Notes under the pieces: model-generated
The model's database searches: none
What the model was told of the DNA's origin: nothing
Seen by the model: only the letters and a program-made list of their open reading frames with translations
Assembly (NCBI GenBank): GCA_036507285.1
Contig: CM071842.1
Span: forward strand, 71,490,346 to 71,554,345
Direction: 5' to 3'
Source: Trichosanthes cucumerina
Taxonomy: Eukaryota; Streptophyta; Magnoliopsida; Cucurbitales; Cucurbitaceae
Length of the DNA stretch: 64,000 bases
Made by a program: the position numbers and the translations under genes
In this document: positions 12,470-25,135 of the stretch, one piece after another
Position numbering within the stretch: the stretch's first letter is position 1
How the letters are laid out: each line of letters opens with the position of its first letter

Positions 12470-12945
12470 TACCCAAGCGCGTCTTCTCGTTCCGTCTCTT
12501 CTCAGTTCTGGGGTCCTTTGTGGAGTTTCTTGGCCTATTGAGAAAAGGAAAGGTCGGGAGAGAGCTGGAAACAAGCCTATGGGTCGCGTGAGATTGAAAC
12601 AAGGCCCAGGATATGACCTTAGATCTGGTCGGCCTCGGCCTCGTCCGAGGCTGACCGCGGGTTTGGGCTTAAGCTTAAGCCTTGACTTCTTTCTTGGGGT
12701 GTTGGGCGAGAGTAGAGCCCAAATGGGAGAGTTCTACCCTGGTCGGCCTCGGCCTATGCCGATGCCTACCACGCGCTTGGGTCGAAGCCCGAGCACGCCC
12801 GCTCGTCTTGTTTCGCCTTGGTTCGGTTCCTCTTCGATTTCAGCCTGTTTTGACCTCGTATTGAGTTTCTTATTCTGTTTGACTCTATGCCTTGGTCATT
12901 TGACTGCCCATTCTCGTTGGTCCAATTTTAACCCATAACAATTTC
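12470..12945. other. GC-rich island of unknown origin
   Basis: Against a background near 70% AT this block is GC-rich, with GGTCGGCCTCGGCCT present twice (12627 and 12741), the palindromic words CGTCCGAGGCTGACCG and AAGCTTAAGCTTAAG, and an open frame of 175 codons (12411-12938). The frame shows no domain I recognise and its composition simply follows the repeats. A piece of an LTR or another repeat is more likely than a gene; the far end reads AACCCATAACA. Confidence 0.45.
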
Positions 12946-13416
12946 CATCTTACTTGAAAAATCATTTAAGTTTATAGTCAAATTTTGGAAACTAATTTTT
13001 TTAATTTTCAAAACTTAGTTTAGTTTTTTAAAACATATGTACAAAATAGATAAGAAAACATAAGAAACTTATTAGTAGAATTAGTATTTTTAGGTTTAAT
13101 TTTTAAACATAAAAACAAAAACACAAAGTGATTATGCCTTATAATATTTCATTTTCAAAATTTTGTTTTCAAATCATAAATCAATTGTGCGTTTTAAATA
13201 AATAAATAAATTAATTAATTATTTTTTTAAAAAAAATAACTCACGACCGTATACCATGGGCCCCAGTTTGGCCCACAAGCTTGCTCTCGAAGTTAAACAA
13301 TGCTCTCTTTCTCCCCTCGGTTCCCTGCCGTGCCTTCTTAGGAAAGTAGGGAAGGGGTCAAGATAATTCATTTTCTAAAAAAACCATTTAATTTACCTTC
13401 CACTTAATTTGTTGAG

Positions 13417-14799
13417 TAAATTATAGAAAATACTCATTAACTAATTTTATATTTTGTTTAAAAAATACATCTAAAACTTTTAAAAGTTTCAATAATACCC
13501 TTAAATTTTTTTAAAAAAGTTAAAACACATCCCTGCAGTTAGTTTTGGATGGAAACCCTTAGTACTTTATTTCAAAAATATATTTGAAGTTTCAAAAGTT
13601 TCATTAGTATCCTTATTTAAAAAAAAAAGTTCAAAAATACATTTACCATTAATATATGGGCAGAAATTGTTAGTATCCCACTTTAAAAATATCCTTGAAC
13701 TTTCAAAAGTTGCATTAATACCCTTAACCTTAAAAATAAAAAATATTAATACCATTTTAAATCTCTAGAACTTCTCTCGTTTCTCCTTATAAAATATCAG
13801 AACTTTAAATAAGAAAGTGTTATCTCTCATTTCTAAACATGCCAAAACATAACATAAATGTAAAAAATTCAATACTCAAATGGTTAATGTCTTTGAAGTT
13901 ATCTTGAGTTGGAAAAGAACCAATTTGAAAACAACTCATATAGAAATCATCATTTTTTTTTTTGCATAGATACTCTCATTTTTCCTTCATATGTCTAATT
14001 CTCAATCATTGTGAACCTTCTTAACTGACAATAGAAAATAGACTAGTTTTAGCTGCAAAAATGATTAATAAAATTTTTATATTCCACAAATTTAATAATG
14101 CATATGTTTTTCTTTCTTTTCCGTCTCACTAGATGTCTTCAAAATTATGAGTCTTTCTCAACATGTCAATATATGGTCCATGAGTGGTTTTATATTATTC
14201 TCTTTTCTTCTTGCTATAGTCTATATAACTTGATTGAAGGAAGTGTAGTTTTATTGATTGAAAAATGGAACAATAGAGTAAAGAGGGTGTGTTAGGTTAT
14301 AGATTGAAGTAAATCAAGAGAGAAGAAAGAGAGATAATGAGATGTAGATAAATGATTTGCCTCCATATACTAATGGTAAAAACATTTTTTTAAGTTTAGA
14401 GTTTTTTTTAGTACAATAGGGGGTTGGAGGATTCAAATCGCTGACCTCGTGGTCGTGAATACATTCGATATATCAGTTGAGTTATGCTCTTTTTGGCTAG
14501 GTTTAGAGTATTAATACAACTTTTGAAAGTTTAGGAGTATTTTAAAGCGAGGTACTAAAGATCTGTATTGTGACGATAAGAGTATTTTTTTAAGTTTTTT
14601 TAAGTTTAAGGGTAATAATAAAACTTTTGAAAGTTCAAGGATAGTTTTGAAACAAAATACCAATGATTTTTATCCAAAACTAATGATAGAGGTATTTTTA
14701 AACTTTGATTGAAAGTTTAAGGGTATTATTTAAACTTTTGAAAGTTTAGAGGTATTTATGAAACAAAATACAAAATTCATGGGTATTTTCTATAATTTA
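13417..14799. mobile_element. Large foldback element with ~300-340 bp inverted arms
   Basis: The left end TAAATTATAGAAAATAC (13417) is repeated inverted at the right end (GTATTTTCTATAATTTA, ending 14799). Both arms go on with the same phrases, such as CTTTTGAAAGTTTAAGGGTA and its complement, and ACCCTTAAACTT-type words, through about 13760 on the left and from about 14500 on the right. The central ~700 bp is not coding. Long imperfect arms of this kind suggest a foldback or MULE-related non-autonomous element. No reliable target duplication was found. Confidence 0.6.
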
Positions 14800-17640
14800 G
14801 TCAAATTTATTATTCTATATTTTTTTAGTTCAACAATATTTTGGGTGGAGGATTCAAACACCTAATTTCTTAATCGAAGATACATGTTGATTATTGTCTG
14901 CTATGCTCACTCCAACAATCTAACCATAATAAGGTAAATGATGTTATATTGTTGCCTTTTTAAAAATTTTTTTTATGACATTTGTATTTGGAAAAAAAAT
15001 GCATTTATCATTCATAGTGAAATTTATAAAGATGTCTCCAAAATATGAGCTATTATTTTCCCCAAATTCTAAAAATTATCAAGATGAAACCATCATAATT
15101 TTGTTGAGGGTATGGTTGCTGCAAATAGAAGTGTGAGATGTAACAAACCACTCTTATAGTTAGAGAGTGATTTTTGTAGCTCTATGTTTAGTTCGCATTT
15201 GGGTCCTTAAATGCATTTCGTGTGTATGGAGAAACATTTGAAATCGAAATAGCTTTCTTGAGAGCCCTAGTGCAGTGTATTCTTTTAAGACAATGGATCC
15301 AATGGACATTCTTATTTATTTTGATTTGGTCGATGAAACTCCAAAAGAGCTATTCTTATCACTTTAGTGAGTGGGGTGAAGGGAGTTTATTTTTACATAC
15401 AACTTAGTCAAAGTAATTTATGATGGAATCTTACACGCATTCTTATGATTAGGTAAATCTATTAAATTTTCACTCGATTTTCTAGAAGAGTGGATTAGAT
15501 TTTGTTAATCAACATGTTGAATTTCTTAAATCTAAGTAACACGACCAATGACATCTCATATTCACATGTCCAAATGTGTTAATAAAACAATAATTTAACA
15601 ATTCATGGACCTTATATTATAAAAGAAATTTGAGTCTCAGGGGTAAATTAATAACAGGGAATATTTTACATAGTTTATGTGTAACAAATCATTTATATTA
15701 GAAAGCATCATTGCTGAATAGTCATGTGTTAGCTTAATCAACACTAAAGCATTAAAATTAAGCTTTTTTTTTGTTGTTTAACTTAAAATTAAGCATTTTA
15801 TATTGTTCTTCCTTTACTTTTCTAATTCCTCAAAGATATTAAATTGCAATAACTTTATGATTCAAAAGTCAAAATCAAAGAAACTACTTAACAATTGTAA
15901 AGAAGGTAAAAGGACCCACATGTCATCATTTTTTTTAGACTTAGAAAATTAAAGCAAATGTGCTGGACTGCATACCAATGGGTCATTCCCATCATAAAGG
16001 CAAATTTATCATATTCTTGTTTTAGTGACTTTAAGGTATGGTAAGGCTCTGCAACCTACCCATCACTCAATCCATGCATTTGAAACAATCAAACATTTGA
16101 TCCAACTATTTGATAATATTTTTCTTCAAAAAAAAATATATATATTTGATAATATTTTGTTTTTAAGTTTGGAATTCATGTAAAAGGTTTTAATTCTTAG
16201 CTGAAAAATGTAATCCATACATTTTCAAGGGTCTACCATTTTTATTATTATTATTATTATTATTTTGAGTTTAACGTATGGAACAAGAAAATTTAAACAA
16301 CTAATCTTTTAATTTTTTAATTTTTTAGTATAAACAATATTTGAGAATGAGAGATTTGAATTTATGACCTTTCTTGAACTAAACTCAATGTTGAGAATGT
16401 ATATTTTAACCAAGTTCATCCGGCAAAATTTTAATATCATTTGCTGAAGATATATGTCTTAACTAGTTGAACCATGCTCAACAAGCCAGACTTTAGTGTC
16501 ATCATACCAAAACATGATTAAACTATTTAATAACTATATTTCAAATTTAAAAATCAAATTAATACATCAAAAATTTTCTTAACTAATTGAACTATACTCA
16601 AATTAGCTATCATACCAAAACATGATTGAACTATTAGATAACGATTTTATTGTTATATTTTGAATTTTAAAATTAGATTAATACATCAAAACCTTTTTTA
16701 TCTTATGTTCGACCTCCTAGCAAGATTAATCTCTACTGATAATTGTTAAAAAAAAAAGGACTAAATTTTGTTAGGGCTTTTATATATAAAAATGTACATG
16801 ATAAATAAACCTAATTCTCAAATGTAAACCTGTTTCAAACAAAACCTTAGACAGTTTTAATGGATTTGTTTATGGTATGACACTATACTTTTACCATTAA
16901 ACTTATACTATCAAGTACGCTAATTTCTAGCTCAACAGACTAAGACATTATGCATCCATCTCCAAAGCTTAAAAAGCAACCCTGTATTAGAACTCAATCT
17001 GAACAAATCAAATCAACCCATCAAATAAAACAATCCTCAATAGTCAATGTTGGCAAAGCAGAAGTAAAAATGAAGCAAACTTTTGGTAGGGAAAGAACTA
17101 CTTTCCCATCTCCACTTTTTAACCATTTTCTCCAAAGGGAATGAAAAAGAAACAAACAAAACAACCATAAAACATCTCAGAAATTAAAGATCAACACAAG
17201 AATAAAGAAGTTTACAGTCCATACCATTCATTTCATCTACAGCAAAGAAGGATTTAAGAACTTCTAGAAGCAAATCATTCCTGACAAACACAATTTATTG
17301 TTTTGATTAGGAAAATGATTAAAAAAAGAAATGAAAAAAAAAGGGTAAAGGGTTCTGCTGCTACTCAGTCTTCTCAAGATCTTCAAGTCCTTGCCAAGGC
17401 TGTAAGGTTTACAAGTCAAATAAATGGGATCCCCTGGACCTGGAACCTCTCTTAAATACTGTGTCCTACTCCAATCCAATAAACAGAGCCATGATAATAT
17501 ACAAAGTTTCAACTGTTTCTACAATAGAAGTATCAAAACCACCCAAACTTCAAATAAATAGACTCAAATTTTTGCTATTATGCTGAACAAAGATCTCCAC
17601 ATTCAATTCAACAGTTTAAATGGTTGAATTCGAGGCAATT

Positions 17641-20588
17641 TTAGTCTGTGCCTTGCATAGGAACCATCAGATGCTGGGCTTGTGACTGCAAAAAAATGGA
17701 AAGATGGTATTAAACCTAGAGGAGAGAGAAGTAAATTTTGCTTAGGAAGTGTCTTGAAACTATTGTGAATAGTAAAATGAAATTTCTAACATCGTTACTT
17801 GTAACTGATTTGTTCCTGCCCTGCTCATTTATGTCTTAAATGTTTTTATAGGACAACCATTTGAGACTATAATTTCTTTTTTTAATTTTTTTTATATCCA
17901 TGATTGTCCAAGTCAGCTTACACGCCTCATAGGACAACTATCTGACCATACCTTATTTGGTTACCAAAGTAACTAGTAGAATATTAAATCTTAGGCAGGT
18001 AGACAACATAGCTTGAACCCATTCTCTCTAGTTCCTTTTATTATTTGATACTAAAATATTTTCACTCCCATTCTAATGGGACGTTAAATATTTTAGGTGG
18101 GTGGCTACATGATCAAAGGATATAGATTTACCACTTGCACTTTTGACCACTATTACTCAAAGGGGCATCCCAATACAAAGAAGCTCAAAAAAGTTGCATG
18201 CTCATTTTCTAGGTAACTTAAAAAGATGCAAGTACCAATACATTTCCCTTTCACCAAGGCTAAAAAGGAAATAGCCTTTTACTGCTACAAGTCATCTCCT
18301 TGAGATGTTCAAATTTATTTACTAATTATTCATATATTTCAACCAAGACTTACACATGAGAGCTCTAAAAATAAACCCCAAATAATAATAAGAAACAGAT
18401 GCTCTGCCCAAGGAAAGAACTTTCAAGAATCATGAAGATATGGAGTATGGACTAGATACACAACTAGTTTTCTAAAACAAAGAAGTTATTAAAAGAAAGG
18501 GAAGAAAAGAAAAAACAACTTAAACCACTCCAATAGTCCATGGAGCAAAATGCAATTCTTGGAGAAAATCAAAAGTCTACAGGCCTAGAAGATCTAATAT
18601 AGAAGAGCGTGTGGTGCAGTGTAAAAAAACAAACATTTTCTAAAGAAAATAGACGATGACAAATGAAATTCAACTTGTAACTTCAAGTCTCCAAAATAGT
18701 TCTTGACATGCTTTTTCCCTACACAGTATGAAGTATGAACTCTAGCAAATACTCAGAGTCCTCTGGCTACAATTGGCAAACAGATCAAGTTCCAAACACA
18801 TCCTTTCACAATTAGATGGACAAGTACTGGGGGAGACTACCAAGGGCCTTCGAATCACTCCATGGCATATGAGCAGACATGATTTACAAACAGTTACTTC
18901 AGCTGCTAAACGACTTTTAGTTCGATGGGCAAGCACTCTTGAAACTGCTTACTCTAAAAATATTCTTTAAGTAGTTTTAGAATTTTTTAACTGCATATCC
19001 AAACACCACAAAAATTTTAAGAGACCAAGTGAGGAATGCTTACTCAAAAAATGTTTTTTTTAAGTAGTTTTAGAATTTTTTAATTTTATACCAAAACCCC
19101 ATAAAAATTTTAAGAAACCATGTGAGGAAGTTTGGGGAGTGGCTAGGTTTAATGCTTCCTTGTGGGTGTCGGTCACAAGGCCTTTCTGTAATTATGAACT
19201 TGATTTTTTTCTTTAATATTAGAGTCTGTTTTGAAGTTAGGGCCAGACTATATTTAATCGAGCTTGTTTTTTTTATGTTGTTGTATAGTCTTTCATTGAT
19301 GAAAGCATGGTTTCTTAACCCTAAAAATAAAAATAAAAATTTTGACAAGAAGTACACAATTAGCTTAAAAAAAAGAACTTTTCACTATCCAAATGCATGC
19401 TAAAGTCACCCTAAGTACACTAGCAGAATGCTTCTTTGCTTCTTCAAAGGACATTGTGAAAGTACATGCTTGTTTTTATGTGTGTGTGTGTGAGTGAGAG
19501 AGAGGGAGAGTACTTGAGAACTTCCATAATTAACTCCTTGGGAAAACGACCCTTGATGAGCAATCTACAGAATTTAGAAAGAAAGAAGCTTAGAAGAAAA
19601 CACCAAAATCCAGCTCAGTGAGGAAAAAAAAATCTAACTCTTATAATTGACCTGAGCACCAGGGGTTGAATGAGCTTCTTTCTTAGCTGACGCATCGCCA
19701 CCTTTGGCAGACCCCTTAGTGTCACCCTGTCAGACAACACAGACAATATATAGAAAACCTCCTAATTCCATACATGATGTTGACAAATCACAGAGACGTA
19801 AAGGAAAAAACTCTTATCTTAATTCTTACCTCAGTCTAAAACGTCCCAAGTCCCAACCAGCAGGCAAAAAAAAAGCAAAAAACAAAGCATCCATCCATCA
19901 GTTCAAGAACACAACGAACAGTAGTAAAATTAACAAACAACAAATAAATAAATCAAAACTTGAGACTAGATGCAGAGCTCCCTGTTTCAAGCGAATAATG
20001 AAAAGTGATAATGGACAGTTTGCAACTGTAAATTCTATTTCCAACAGTTCTTCATCAGAGTAACAGAACACAGTGATAGAATGGCCGACAATGCATTAGC
20101 ATTAACCGACTGAGTACCTCTCTGTATTTCGTCAAGTAGGTTTTAAGCGGATCGATATAATCCTCAAATCCAAGAGTCGCCATAGCCCAAAGCAAATCAT
20201 CTCCATTAATCGTCTTACGTTTCTCTCTTTGACATTTATCACTTGCCCTAGATACAATTCAACCATTAAAAAGAACCCCAAAATTCAAAAGAAGAAAAAG
20301 GAAAATTACTAATCAAATAACTCCAACCAAAAACAAACAACAATTGATTATAGAAATACAAACACTCCCGTACTCGCTGGTGATAAAACTGATGAACTCC
20401 GATACACATTCTTGTACGGTCTCTTTAGCATCCTTCGCAATCTTCCCATTCGCCGGAAGAGCCTTCTTCATGATCCTGCTAATATTCGCAATTGGAAGAA
20501 ACCTATCCTGTTCCCGAACATTAGACCTCGGACTCTGCTCGCCGCTCTCATGGCTTCCTCCGCCGGGGCTCGCCGGAGCATCAGCCAT
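17641..20588 (-). CDS. NFYB8: NF-YB8-like CCAAT-binding factor subunit B, 5 coding exons
   Basis: NF-YB pairs with NF-YC through a histone fold in the nucleus; NF-YA then joins to bind CCAAT promoters. Exons: 20588-20374, 20247-20118, 19726-19652, 19564-19514, 17685-17641, all GT-AG and in phase, total 171 aa (Arabidopsis NF-YB8 is about 173). Residues about 25-115 form the core: REQDRFLPIANISRIMKKAL, AKETVQECVSEFISFIT, then DKCQREKRKTINGDDLLWAM and GFEDYIDPLK. This is the standard (non-LEC1) class. The Gln/Ser-rich tail ends SQAQHLMVPMQGTD. The fourth exon is only 51 nt (AHQGSFSQGVNYGSSQ) and skipping it would keep frame. ATG 20588 is chosen because the family starts MAD; upstream in-frame codons contain no ATG. 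A donor at 20833 and an acceptor at 20605 suggest a leader intron. Confidence 0.95.
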
Positions 20589-20604
20589 CTTCTTCGCCAA
20601 AACC

Positions 20605-20833
20605 CTATCTCAGAAAACAAATAACGAGACAACATCGTCAAAAAAGAAAAACCCATGAAAAGGACCAGAAACGGAAGCTGGAGAAGAAACCCAGAAGCAA
20701 AAATGGAAGATGGAGGAGGAATTAGAGCGAAAAAGGGGGGAAAGCCATGGAAATACGAAAAGGGTATTGTCGGTTTGAAGAGGAAGAGAGAGATTTGAAA
20801 AAGAAATTGAAAAAAGGAAACGAGTTTTACCAC
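20605..20833 (-). other. Probable 5'UTR intron of NFYB8
   Basis: The minus strand has CAG|GTGGTAAAA at 20833 and GAGATAG|GGTTTTG ending at 20605, 16 bases before the start codon. The sequence upstream of the donor (20834 to about 21000) would be the leader and core promoter, moderately GC-rich compared with its surroundings. Confidence 0.5.
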
Positions 20834-21440
20834 CTGGTGGGAGAAACGGAAGGATTTGTAATTTGGGCGCGCGCGAGAGAGGAAGGGGATTTAGATCGGG
20901 TGGAAATGGAGTGGTGGAATGGGATCGGACGATGGTGAGGATAGGAGAAAGGAGACGACTGAGATGAGAGAATCAAGTTTATCAGCACCGTTCGTTTTTG
21001 TTTTTTCCTTTTCAGGCAATTCAGAAGCGGAAAAGGAAAACCCAAAGCGCTTTTTATTTTATTTTATTTTTTATTTTGGGAATTTTATTTTAAATGAATA
21101 ATAATTTTGAGTTTCTTTCTTTCTTTACACATTTTTCCGGGTTTTCCTGCGGCTTGCCGGATTCTGCTCTTGATTGAGTTCGACGAATCAGATTGGAACA
21201 CGTGGTGATATGTTCTCGCAGTTGTTTCTCCGCCACTCGTTTAGCGGTCGATTTATTTAATAAACGACGTCGTCTTTTTCTGCCGACTGAAGTTCGCTCT
21301 CTCTTTACTGACTCATTGAAAAACAAGTGGCCGAGTTACGGAAAAGTGACACGTTTTTATTCTTGGTTTAAATTCCATTATTCTAAGATAATTAAATATT
21401 TGTTAAATTACAAGGTATTCCGATCAAGTTTCAATTCTAA

Positions 21441-21500
21441 AGATTTTGATTTCGAAAGAGTACTTCAAATAGATTTTGATTTCGAAAGAGTACTTCAAAT
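21441..21500. repeat. Exact 30-bp tandem duplication
   Basis: The 30-base unit beginning AGATTTTGATTTCGAAAGAG occupies 21441-21470 and again, without a change, 21471-21500. It lies about 0.85 kb upstream of the NFYB8 start codon. Confidence 0.9.
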
Positions 21501-22339
21501 GTCCATTTTAGAGTGTTATGGGTGAAATTAGATTAATGGATAAACTTGAAATATTAAGGAAGTCAAATGTGAAATTACTTAGAAGAAACCCAATCAAGAA
21601 CGAAAACAAACCAATACATATACAGAAGGCTATAAAGCGAAGAAGAAACGAAGCCCAAATTCTCATCCTTGCCCTCTCGGCTCCCTTCGAGGGCACGAGA
21701 CCAACTACCTTCGCCTCGTGGTCCCTTGGTTCAACCCCGTTTGGTTTGCTCTCTTCCTAATTTGCAAATGATAGTTAGAAAACCCTAAAAAGTGATATCA
21801 TATAAGTACATTTCTTCAACCTTGAGAAGGTAAGTCATGTCGTCTTTCTAAACCTTAACTTATTGCATTCATCGTTCTCCTAGTTAACTTAAGCAGTCCA
21901 GGATTTTCTTGTTTACACATTGTTTAGACTTTTCATTTTGTATATAACATATCTTTGAAGTTTTAAAATATTTAATACTTTCTGAACATTTAATTTTGTA
22001 TTTAATGAATTCTGACATTTTATAAATTAATGTCTTATAAGATATTATATCTTCAATAAAAAAGTCTATGCGTTGCGTGTAGTCTATTTTAACTTCCTTT
22101 AACAATGATTTTATGTCACATTTTAAAAGTTATTTTTGAAATTTAAGCTAATTTGAAAAATAAATACATGAAAATTTAAAAATAAATTATTTCATTTTAA
22201 AATGATGATTAAGATTTTAAGGATATTTAATTTGATCTCATTAATTTTAATTTTATAACATAAATATTATTTAAATTTTAATGAAATTAATGAAATTGAA
22301 TAATCAAACCAAATCTTATTTAATTTTATAGAATTTGAT

Positions 22340-22690
22340 TTAATAAAGTATCATTTATTTAATTTTAACACAATAAATTTATTCTAACTTAGTAGTTTAA
22401 ATTTATTTTTCTTAAAAAAAGTGTAAAAAAATTTATAAGAATATGAATCAATAGTATTAATTCAAATAATCACAATTTATTACCTTCCATTGTTTAAATA
22501 TAAATTCAATTCCTTTACTTTTTGAGATTTGAATATTTTAATAAAGTATCATTATTTAATTTAACACAACAAAATTCTTCTAATTTAGTAATTTAAATTT
22601 TTAGGAATTTGATTCAACATTAATTCATTCAAATAGTCACAATTTATTTTCCTTCGATTGTTTAAATATAAATTCAACATCTTTACTCTC
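22340..22690. repeat. Diverged ~198-bp tandem duplication
   Basis: AATAAAGTATCATTTA starts at 22342 and again at 22540, and CACAATTTATT...CATTGTTTAAATATAAATTCAA recurs at about 22470 and 22640. Two units of roughly 198 bp that have since diverged. Confidence 0.6.
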
Positions 22691-22907
22691 TAATTTGGAT
22701 AGTTCTAGACAAATTTAGTACACATGTTTTCTTTTTTATATTGATATGCATGATTATTTAAAACTAATTTACGAAATTAAATACTAAAACGCAAAACACA
22801 AGATAATTTATTAATGAATAAATATAGAATTTATTAACAATTAAGATAAATAAAATATTTTTTTTATCACTTCTTCCAAAAATGTCCTAAAAATATATGG
22901 AAAGAAA

Positions 22908-23215
22908 TTTAGAGATCCATATGAGAAATAACAACCGAGGGATTAATAAAATAATAACAACAATAGCAAATAACATATATTTGATTAATCTCTTTGAAAA
23001 TTTAGAGATTTATATAAAAATATTAGTAAGAAGAGATTAATAAAGAATAATAATAACAACAATAGAAAAATGAAAAAGAAAACCACCAACAGATCTAGAT
23101 TAATCTCTTTGAAAATTTAGTAATTCATATAAGAAATAACAGTAGAGATATGAACTAAAAAATGAAAAGAGATTAATTTAATAATGAATAACAACGAATT
23201 CATCATTTTTGTTTT
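22908..23215. repeat. Three imperfect tandem units of ~93-116 bp
   Basis: TTTAGAGATCCATAT, TTTAGAGATTTATAT and TTTAGTAATTCATAT begin at 22908, 23001 and 23117. Each is followed by AATAACAACAATAG-type sequence, and the first two units end in GATTAATCTCTTTGAAAA. Confidence 0.6.
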
Positions 23216-24594
23216 CACTTTTTCTATCTCCACTTTTCAAAATTTGAAAAAGGTAGCAACACTAAGTTATCTTCTTTGATATGACATTCGACGCTCCTTC
23301 AAGATGATCTTCGTTGTGTGTTATTGAAGTTCAAGAAGAAATCTCTTGCCTACACTACTCCCTTCAACTATTGATGTTCGGACTTTATATACACCCGATT
23401 AAGCTATGCCCCCACATCTTGATTTTTCTTTTGACTCCTTCCAATCCTCTAGAATGTATTACTAACCTCATAATGTAGCACACGATCAGATATGATATAC
23501 CTTATTGGTGTGAGCAAGGCATAGATATTTTATATATGAGAAAAATGGAAGATGGAATGGTTGAGAGAGAGGGAAGAGTGGATGAGATCCATCAAAAGAG
23601 ATTACAAATGTCTTAATTTAAATGAAAAAAAATTGAACCCAAATCTAAACAAAATCCATCAAAAGAGATTTGATTTGTTTTGTCTTGGAGAAAAAAAAAA
23701 TCAAAAGAATCTCCTTTTTTTTTTTTGTTGATTTCTTCTTCAATACAATGAAAAAAAAAAACTTCAAATTTGCATGTCTATAAAAAAAAATTTGTTGAAA
23801 ATGTAAAAATTGCATGAAAAAATTGAAATTATTATTATTAATTTTAAAAAATAGAAAAATACAACAAAATAAAAACCTAATCTTGAATTTGCTTTTGCCT
23901 TGAGTTTGAATATAGAAGAAATATCGATAGTATGAAGTACAGAGAAAAATTATCGAGGTATGAGGTGAGGTAAAATTGAAAACATATATTTTTTTTAACT
24001 TAAAATCCTATCGAATCCAACCTATTTGGAATGATTTTTTTTTTAAAAAAAAAAAAATAAGATTTGAAGTCCTAAACGATTTCAAATCTCTCACTTTTTT
24101 GTGGCTTCCAAATGCATCAAATGATTTCAAATCAGTTATAATTTGAAATCATCCATAATCCAAAGGTTCCAAACATGAGGTAAGAAGTAATTGTAGCTAA
24201 AATTCCAATAAAATCGAAAGCCTACATCTCAATTGTTTGCTTTTATTAACTAGAGTAGCAATTAGAACTTAGATCTAATACAGTGATAAGTGAATTTCAC
24301 ACAAGTTATTGAGACAAGAACTTAGACATAAGTCAATTCTTTATCCTAGACATAAAGATTAAAAACTCCAAAACTTAAAAAATTATTGAGTCAAAATTAC
24401 CTAAGATAGAGGGACTATAGACATATAGGTCACTCAAACGCCTAATACCTAATTTCAAGGTACATAGGAGTAGTAATTTCAGTTTACAATTGAATGTAGA
24501 ATAGGTTAGAATTGCAATTTTGGTTTACAATTACAACTTAGGGGCAATGATTTTCTTAAGCCTCTCCCTTCTCTAAGGAATTCTCCTTGCAATT

Positions 24595-24965
24595 TTCATC
24601 GGTTGGTTAACTTTTTGCTAGGTTCAGTTTTTGTTCAAATTACCATTTCTTTTACCAATTCCATTTTTTTTTCTATTCAATCTTCCAATTTTCGATTATG
24701 CAATTCAGTTTTGCATTGCCACTTTAAATTACAATTAGATATCTACAATTATTTTGTTTTTACTAAACACACCATCCCAACTTTGTTTTTGCAAGTTTTA
24801 GTTTCCAAGTTGCAATTCTCCTTACATTTTGCTTAGCAAGAATTTTTGTTACACAATTTTCTGTGGGATCGATATCAGCAATACTCATGTTTTAGTACTT
24901 GCATCGGGCCGACGTGTACACTTGCATTGGGGTTATATGTATTTACTTTCTTTTCTTCACCAAAA
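24595..24965 (+). mobile_element. Possible LTR-retroelement (LARD-like) remnant
   Basis: The string TTTCTGTGGGATCGATATC followed by GTACTTGCATCGGGCCGACG and ACACTTGCATTGGGG resembles the leader sequence next to LTRs in large plant retrotransposon derivatives (CTGTGGGATTCGACC...ACTTGC). No gag or pol frame is present. This is a judgement by resemblance only. Confidence 0.35.
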
Positions 24966-25014
24966 GTTCACTCAATCAAAATTGATACGCTTATTCAAGT
25001 TTGAGGCTTAAATA

Positions 25015-25135
25015 AATGAAATTGAAAGTTTAGAGGTATAATTGATACAATCTGTCAAGTTTGAAATTTAAATTGATGAATTGAAAGTTTAAAGTTAAAA
25101 TTGATACAATCTGCTAAGTTTAGGGTCAAAATTTT
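25015..25135. repeat. Two imperfect ~58-bp tandem units
   Basis: ATTGAAAGTTTAGAGGTATAATTGATACAATCTG and ATTGAAAGTTTAAAGTTAAAATTGATACAATCTG-like units follow each other (first 20 bases each differ at few positions). A related phrase occurs at about 41650. Confidence 0.5.

Larger units (their letters stand above)
10800..17150. other. Gene-poor intergenic region between UPL4 and NFYB8
   Basis: No conserved protein could be read on either strand. The region holds the listed repeats: the UPL4-upstream duplications, a TRIM-like copy, a Tourist-like fragment, a GC-rich island and a large foldback element. The rest is AT-rich low-complexity sequence with eroded SINE-like pieces (for example 14416-14490 and 16330-16480). 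Confidence 0.6.

Noticed and set aside
12411..12938. 175-codon plus-strand frame taken as a gene
   Set aside because: Arg/Pro/Leu-rich translation of internal GC repeats without a domain; treated as part of a GC-rich island.
20589..20600. NFYB8 start four codons upstream
   Set aside because: The upstream extension would begin at a non-ATG codon and crosses toward the likely leader-intron acceptor; the family starts MAD at 20588.
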